This document shows positions 6,672 through 9,090 of a stretch of DNA of 9,090 bases, piece by piece (within the stretch, counting starts at the first letter, position 1; the number at the start of each line of letters is the position of its first letter). The notes beneath the pieces are model-generated. The model did no database searches, was not told the DNA's origin, and saw only the letters and a list, made by a program, of their open reading frames with translations. Made by a program: the position numbers and the translations under genes. Origin of the DNA: a bacterium (GTDB lineage: Bacteria > Dependentiae > Babeliae > Babeliales > RVW-14); NCBI GenBank assembly GCA_010027825.1, contig RGUK01000043.1:1-9090 (forward strand). The letters run 5' to 3'.

Positions 6672-7115
6672 TCAATCGTCTTCAAGGTCTGAGAAGATGA
6701 AGCCGAGATTTTCAGTCAGCACGATTTCCTGCGCTGTAATGCTCGCGCCAATCGACGTGAGCGTCGCGTCAAGCATCGTGTACGTGCGCTTGGCCTGCGA
6801 GCACTTCTGGCCGCCACGACCAGTAGCTTTCAGCACCAGCGTATCCGGCTGACACATGTTGCCGAACTTTGTAATGAGCTGACGCATGCTGGAGTTGCCA
6901 CCAACAACGCGACTCATCTGGCACTGACCCTGCCGGCGGTTACCGACATAGTACACGTTATTCGACCCGATCTCGTACAGCATGTTCACGGTGCGGTTGC
7001 ACGTGAATTGAACCTGCTGCACCAGCACCGCCTTCTGTCCGCCGAGCGTAAGTTCTAGGTCTTCCGCGCGGAACGAACCGACGTGCGTCTGCTTATTTCC
7101 GAAACTAGCTGGCAT
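6672..7115 (-). CDS. Tail tube protein
   Basis: A 147-residue protein, slightly shorter than T4 gp19 (163 residues). The ATG at 7115 is preceded by AAGGTGA about four bases upstream, and the stop is TGA at 6672. The sequence is rich in beta-forming residues (VLVQQVQFTCNRTVNMLYEI near residues 30-50, then NVYYVGNRRQGQ) and resembles the tube-fold proteins of contractile tails, with an acidic C-terminus ending SDLEDD. Tube monomers stack as hexameric rings to form the inner channel through which DNA passes. The gene follows the sheath gene by 52 nt, the usual sheath-then-tube order of myoviruses, which strongly supports the call. Five cysteines in so small a cytoplasm-assembled protein is a little unusual. 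A hairpin follows the gene. Confidence 0.82.
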   Translation of the reverse strand: MPASFGNKQTHVGSFRAEDLELTLGGQKAVLVQQVQFTCNRTVNMLYEIGSNNVYYVGNRRQGQCQMSRVVGGNSSMRQLITKFGNMCQPDTLVLKATGRGGQKCSQAKRTYTMLDATLTSIGASITAQEIVLTENLGFIFSDLEDD

Positions 7116-7167
7116 AGCTCACCTTAACCTTTGTTGTTGGTGTGTACTTTAACTTTGGTCAATTACG

Positions 7168-8313
7168 TCAGACAACTAAGTGCAGCTCAATGTTATTGAG
7201 CGGCGCCGGAACAACAAGGTCGAGCACGATTTCGATGCGGTCCTTGAGCAGAGGATGAATCTGCAGGGTACGGATCTCACCAGAAATCAGCTGCGAGCCG
7301 AGTTCTTCTGTAGTGCCATTAGTCGAGAGGAAGTTAATCACACTCTTCACTTGGTACTCAAGAACCGAAAGCATGCCCGGCTGCGCGTTTGTGCGGCCGA
7401 TGTACGGACGCAGGCGGCGATAGAACAGGTACGACATGCTGTCAACGTTACGACGAATCATTTCTTCGCGGCGGTTCAGATCGAGGTTGTCGGTCGTGAG
7501 CGCGTGCCGCGTGTGCGGGGTGCCGTCACGATCTTCAGTCACAATCCAGACGCCAGCTTCAGCCATACGGTTCAACTGCGTTTCGTTGAGGTACTTGTAG
7601 GACCGCGAGAAGTCATCGAAACCAGCGACCTCGACGTTTGTCAGCGGCTGGTGCGGCACCACGCCGCTCACGAGGCCCGCGAGGGCCGCCGCGAGATAGT
7701 AACCGGGCTGGATCGTACCGGCTTCGCCGACCTGATCCGGCCACACAGCGCACACACGCCGGTTCGAGAGCGAACCACCTTGCTGCGCAATGTCTTCGAC
7801 AATTTCGTTGCGGTTGCGGTTGTGCCAGATCTCGACGCGCTGCGGAACTGTTACCGCGGCGTCGGCGCCGGAGTACAGCAGCAGAGTCGATTCAGACACC
7901 ACCTGATCAACGACATACTCTTCGTACTGCTCTTCGCCGAAGCCGTCTACGGCGTAGTTATAACGCACGATGTCGCCGGGGCGGACGTCATTTGTGATAA
8001 AGTAGCCGTTGCCCGACGTAACGGTAAGCCGCGTGTACTGCGTGTTCGTGGCGTTCGGATCGTCGGAGAGCGTAGCAAGAACCGGCTCGTTTACCGTTTC
8101 GCCAAGCACACCTTTGATATTGACGCCTTCACCAACAACCTTTATAGTCGGCACCGCCTTGAGGGCGAAGAAGCCGGCCTTCCAGTTGTTCGCGTACTCG
8201 TTCGACTCGGCGCCGATGTGCGCAGCCCACAGGTTTTGCACCCAGCGGTCAAACGTCATCGGAACGAGGTTGTACAGGTCGTCGCGGCCCTTAAGCCGCT
8301 CAAGCACCTGCGT
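7168..8313 (-). CDS. Tail sheath protein, C-terminal part (downstream of a frame break)
   Basis: From about 8313 the minus strand reads in a frame that continues the sheath: TQVLERLKGRDDLYNLVPMT and onward, about 380 residues to TGA at 7168. Family-typical segments appear in order. These are a DDLYNLVPMTFD-type motif near 8240-8285, an Ala/Gly-rich helix (YYLAAALAGLVSGVVPHQPL), an LNRMAEAGVWIV segment, RHALTTD near 7490-7510, and the C-terminal domain ending VLDLVVPAPLNNIELHLVV. This domain contacts the tube and drives contraction. The same frame stays open back to a nominal start at 8400, but those extra residues are Arg/Gln-rich noise, so the true junction is with the upstream frame. The sheath surrounds the tube and contracts to drive the spike into the host envelope. 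Apart from the break this half is intact. Confidence 0.88.
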   Translation of the reverse strand, partial: TQVLERLKGRDDLYNLVPMTFDRWVQNLWAAHIGAESNEYANNWKAGFFALKAVPTIKVVGEGVNIKGVLGETVNEPVLATLSDDPNATNTQYTRLTVTSGNGYFITNDVRPGDIVRYNYAVDGFGEEQYEEYVVDQVVSESTLLLYSGADAAVTVPQRVEIWHNRNRNEIVEDIAQQGGSLSNRRVCAVWPDQVGEAGTIQPGYYLAAALAGLVSGVVPHQPLTNVEVAGFDDFSRSYKYLNETQLNRMAEAGVWIVTEDRDGTPHTRHALTTDNLDLNRREEMIRRNVDSMSYLFYRRLRPYIGRTNAQPGMLSVLEYQVKSVINFLSTNGTTEELGSQLISGEIRTLQIHPLLKDRIEIVLDLVVPAPLNNIELHLVV

Positions 8314-9090
8314 TCTTCGTCGTACTTCTCGGGATCGGCGACGGCGGTGTACTTTACAACGGTGCCGTTGCTGTTGCTGAGCGCCTTGTAAACGCCCCAC
8401 TTCAGCGGGTTATCGGGATCGAGCTGGCCCTTGATTTGATCGAGATCGGCGACGTCGCTGATCGAGTTGACCTGATCGGCCAGCTCAGACAGCCACTCGC
8501 GATACTCGACGTAAACTTTGCCAGACATGACAGGCAGCGGTTGCTCGGCGCCGGCGCTTGTCCACTCGGGGTGGTAAGCAACGATGCCTTCTTGCACGCA
8601 GATCTGCGTGTCTTCGTACCAGAAGTTGGTCATCGGAGCGTATCCGATCCGATTCTTCGAGATCTGGATATCGTCCTTGATGAACAGCTTGAGGTCCATG
8701 TCCTTGCCGCTGATCAGCTGGCAGGTCGCTGTGGCTGTGGTGCCCCCCTCGCTGCCCGGAGCGGCGATCGTGATGGTCGGGGCGGCGGTATAACCAGCGC
8801 CACGATTGGTCACGGTGATGGCAACAACCTTACCCGCGTTCTCACCTGTGCCGAGTACCGCAACACCTGTGGCAGTTTGATTCTGCACAAGGTTGCCTGT
8901 CGGCGCAGAGAACGTAACTGTCGGGGGCGTCACATAGCCGGAACCGGCGTTTGTGATGCTAACCGGACCAACCTTGTCGACCGGCGCGCCATCTTGTGTG
9001 AGCAGCGAGGTCGGAAGGTCGTCGCGCAGGATGAGCTTGCGCACCGGACCAGCCTTGCTCGAATTCACTGTGATGTACCACTTGTCACCC
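8256..9090 (-). CDS. Tail sheath protein, N-terminal/middle part (5' end beyond the window; frame broken near 8313)
   Basis: The frame is open from the right edge (first codon at 9089, reading GDKWYITVNSSK), so the true start lies outside the window. The GTG at 9068 is internal. After two beta repeats come sheath-typical segments: NFWYEDTQICVQEGIVAYHP, then GKVYVEYREWL, then DPDNPLKWGVYKAL, which is a strong sheath signature. Sense continues to EKYDEE at about 8313. Beyond that the frame gives RRCLSGLRAATT and stops at 8256, while the -1 frame resumes good sheath sequence. A missing single base near GACGAAGAACGCAG would explain this, either a true mutation, a sequencing or assembly error, or (less likely) frameshifting. 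Together the visible halves give about 640 residues, comparable to T4 gp18 (659) even without the missing N-terminus. Confidence 0.85.
   Translation of the reverse strand, partial: GDKWYITVNSSKAGPVRKLILRDDLPTSLLTQDGAPVDKVGPVSITNAGSGYVTPPTVTFSAPTGNLVQNQTATGVAVLGTGENAGKVVAITVTNRGAGYTAAPTITIAAPGSEGGTTATATCQLISGKDMDLKLFIKDDIQISKNRIGYAPMTNFWYEDTQICVQEGIVAYHPEWTSAGAEQPLPVMSGKVYVEYREWLSELADQVNSISDVADLDQIKGQLDPDNPLKWGVYKALSNSNGTVVKYTAVADPEKYDEERRCLSGLRAATTCTTSFR
8715..8969 (-). repeat. Two tandem 'GSGY' beta repeats inside the sheath gene
   Basis: Unit 1 (about 8850-8969) contains VSITNAGSGYVTPPTVTFSA followed by ATGVAVLG. Unit 2 (about 8715-8831) contains ITVTNRGAGYTAAPTITIAA followed by TATATCQL. 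Each unit is about 39 residues with the same order: a beta strand, (A/R)G(S/A)GY, a PPT/APT strand, a Gly-rich loop, and an alternating Ala/Thr strand. Similar repeats occur in many phage virion proteins. Their placement suggests a surface decoration on the sheath. The repetition is clear at protein level and not exact at DNA level. Confidence 0.75.

Noticed and set aside
7180..8391. A 403-codon open frame on the plus strand opposite the sheath gene
   Set aside because: It is exactly antisense to well-supported sheath sequence, Arg/Val/His-rich, without recognisable motifs or a ribosome site. It is a by-product of codon bias in the sheath gene.
8320..8400. Upstream extension of the second sheath frame to a start codon at 8400
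   Set aside because: The residues before about 8313 in that frame are Arg/Gln-rich noise, while the other frame reads typical sheath sequence there. So 8400 is not a real start.
9046..9068. GTG at 9068 as the start of the sheath protein
   Set aside because: The frame stays open to the window edge with plausible protein sequence (GDKWYIT) upstream, so the gene starts outside the window.
1..9090. CRISPR arrays, tRNA genes, insertion sequences, T4-type late promoters (TATAAATA)
   Set aside because: I looked on both strands and found no regularly spaced direct repeats, no cloverleaf-like sequence, no transposase or terminal inverted repeats, and no TATAAATA match in the intergenic gaps.

Overview
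The window is a slice of the virion structural (tail) module of a contractile-tailed bacteriophage, a myovirus and probably a large T4-like one. Every supported gene is on the minus strand, so transcription runs from the right edge to the left. In transcription order the genes are: tail sheath (5' end beyond the right edge), tail tube, a very large baseplate hub/central spike protein, a tail-assembly-chaperone or gp26-like baseplate protein with an overlapping -1 reading frame, a small lysine-rich ORF, and a long helical protein running off the left edge that is most likely the tape measure. No integrase, repressor, replication, tRNA or host gene is visible. The host cannot be named from the sequence.

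Right side (about 7168-9090): the sheath is identified by several family-typical segments, but its reading frame breaks near 8313. The upstream part is in one frame and the downstream part is in the -1 frame. Two tandem beta-rich 'GSGY..PPT/APT' repeats sit inside the sheath. The tail tube (6672-7115) follows after 52 nt. A 125-nt intergenic gap then holds a perfect 13-bp hairpin and two smaller hairpins.

Middle (3664-6546): one 960-residue protein carries an N-terminal region resembling an OB-fold. Near its middle is a stretch of about 60 residues with 8-residue periodicity, like the gp5 needle beta-helix. A shorter six-residue repeat follows, then a long charged C-terminal tail. It should be the membrane-puncturing centre of the baseplate.

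Left side (1-3649): the 331-residue gene has the only strong Shine-Dalgarno sequence in the window. Its end looks like a G/GT tail-chaperone frameshift cassette. A T5 run lies in a -1-compatible position. Five bases later comes an 8-bp stem enclosing a 9-bp hairpin, and the zero-frame stop lies inside that structure. The -1 frame stays open for 64 codons. Next come an 86-codon ORF, in the chaperone's own frame, and, nine bases after it, the long tape-measure-like gene.

Together the genes describe building one contractile tail: tape measure plus chaperones set tail length, tube and sheath polymerise on a baseplate, and the spike forms its tip. The most interesting signals are the candidate programmed frameshift, the sheath frame break (quite possibly a sequence error), the repeat insertion in the sheath, and the structured intergenic RNA. 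I see no defence system or other unrelated novel system here.
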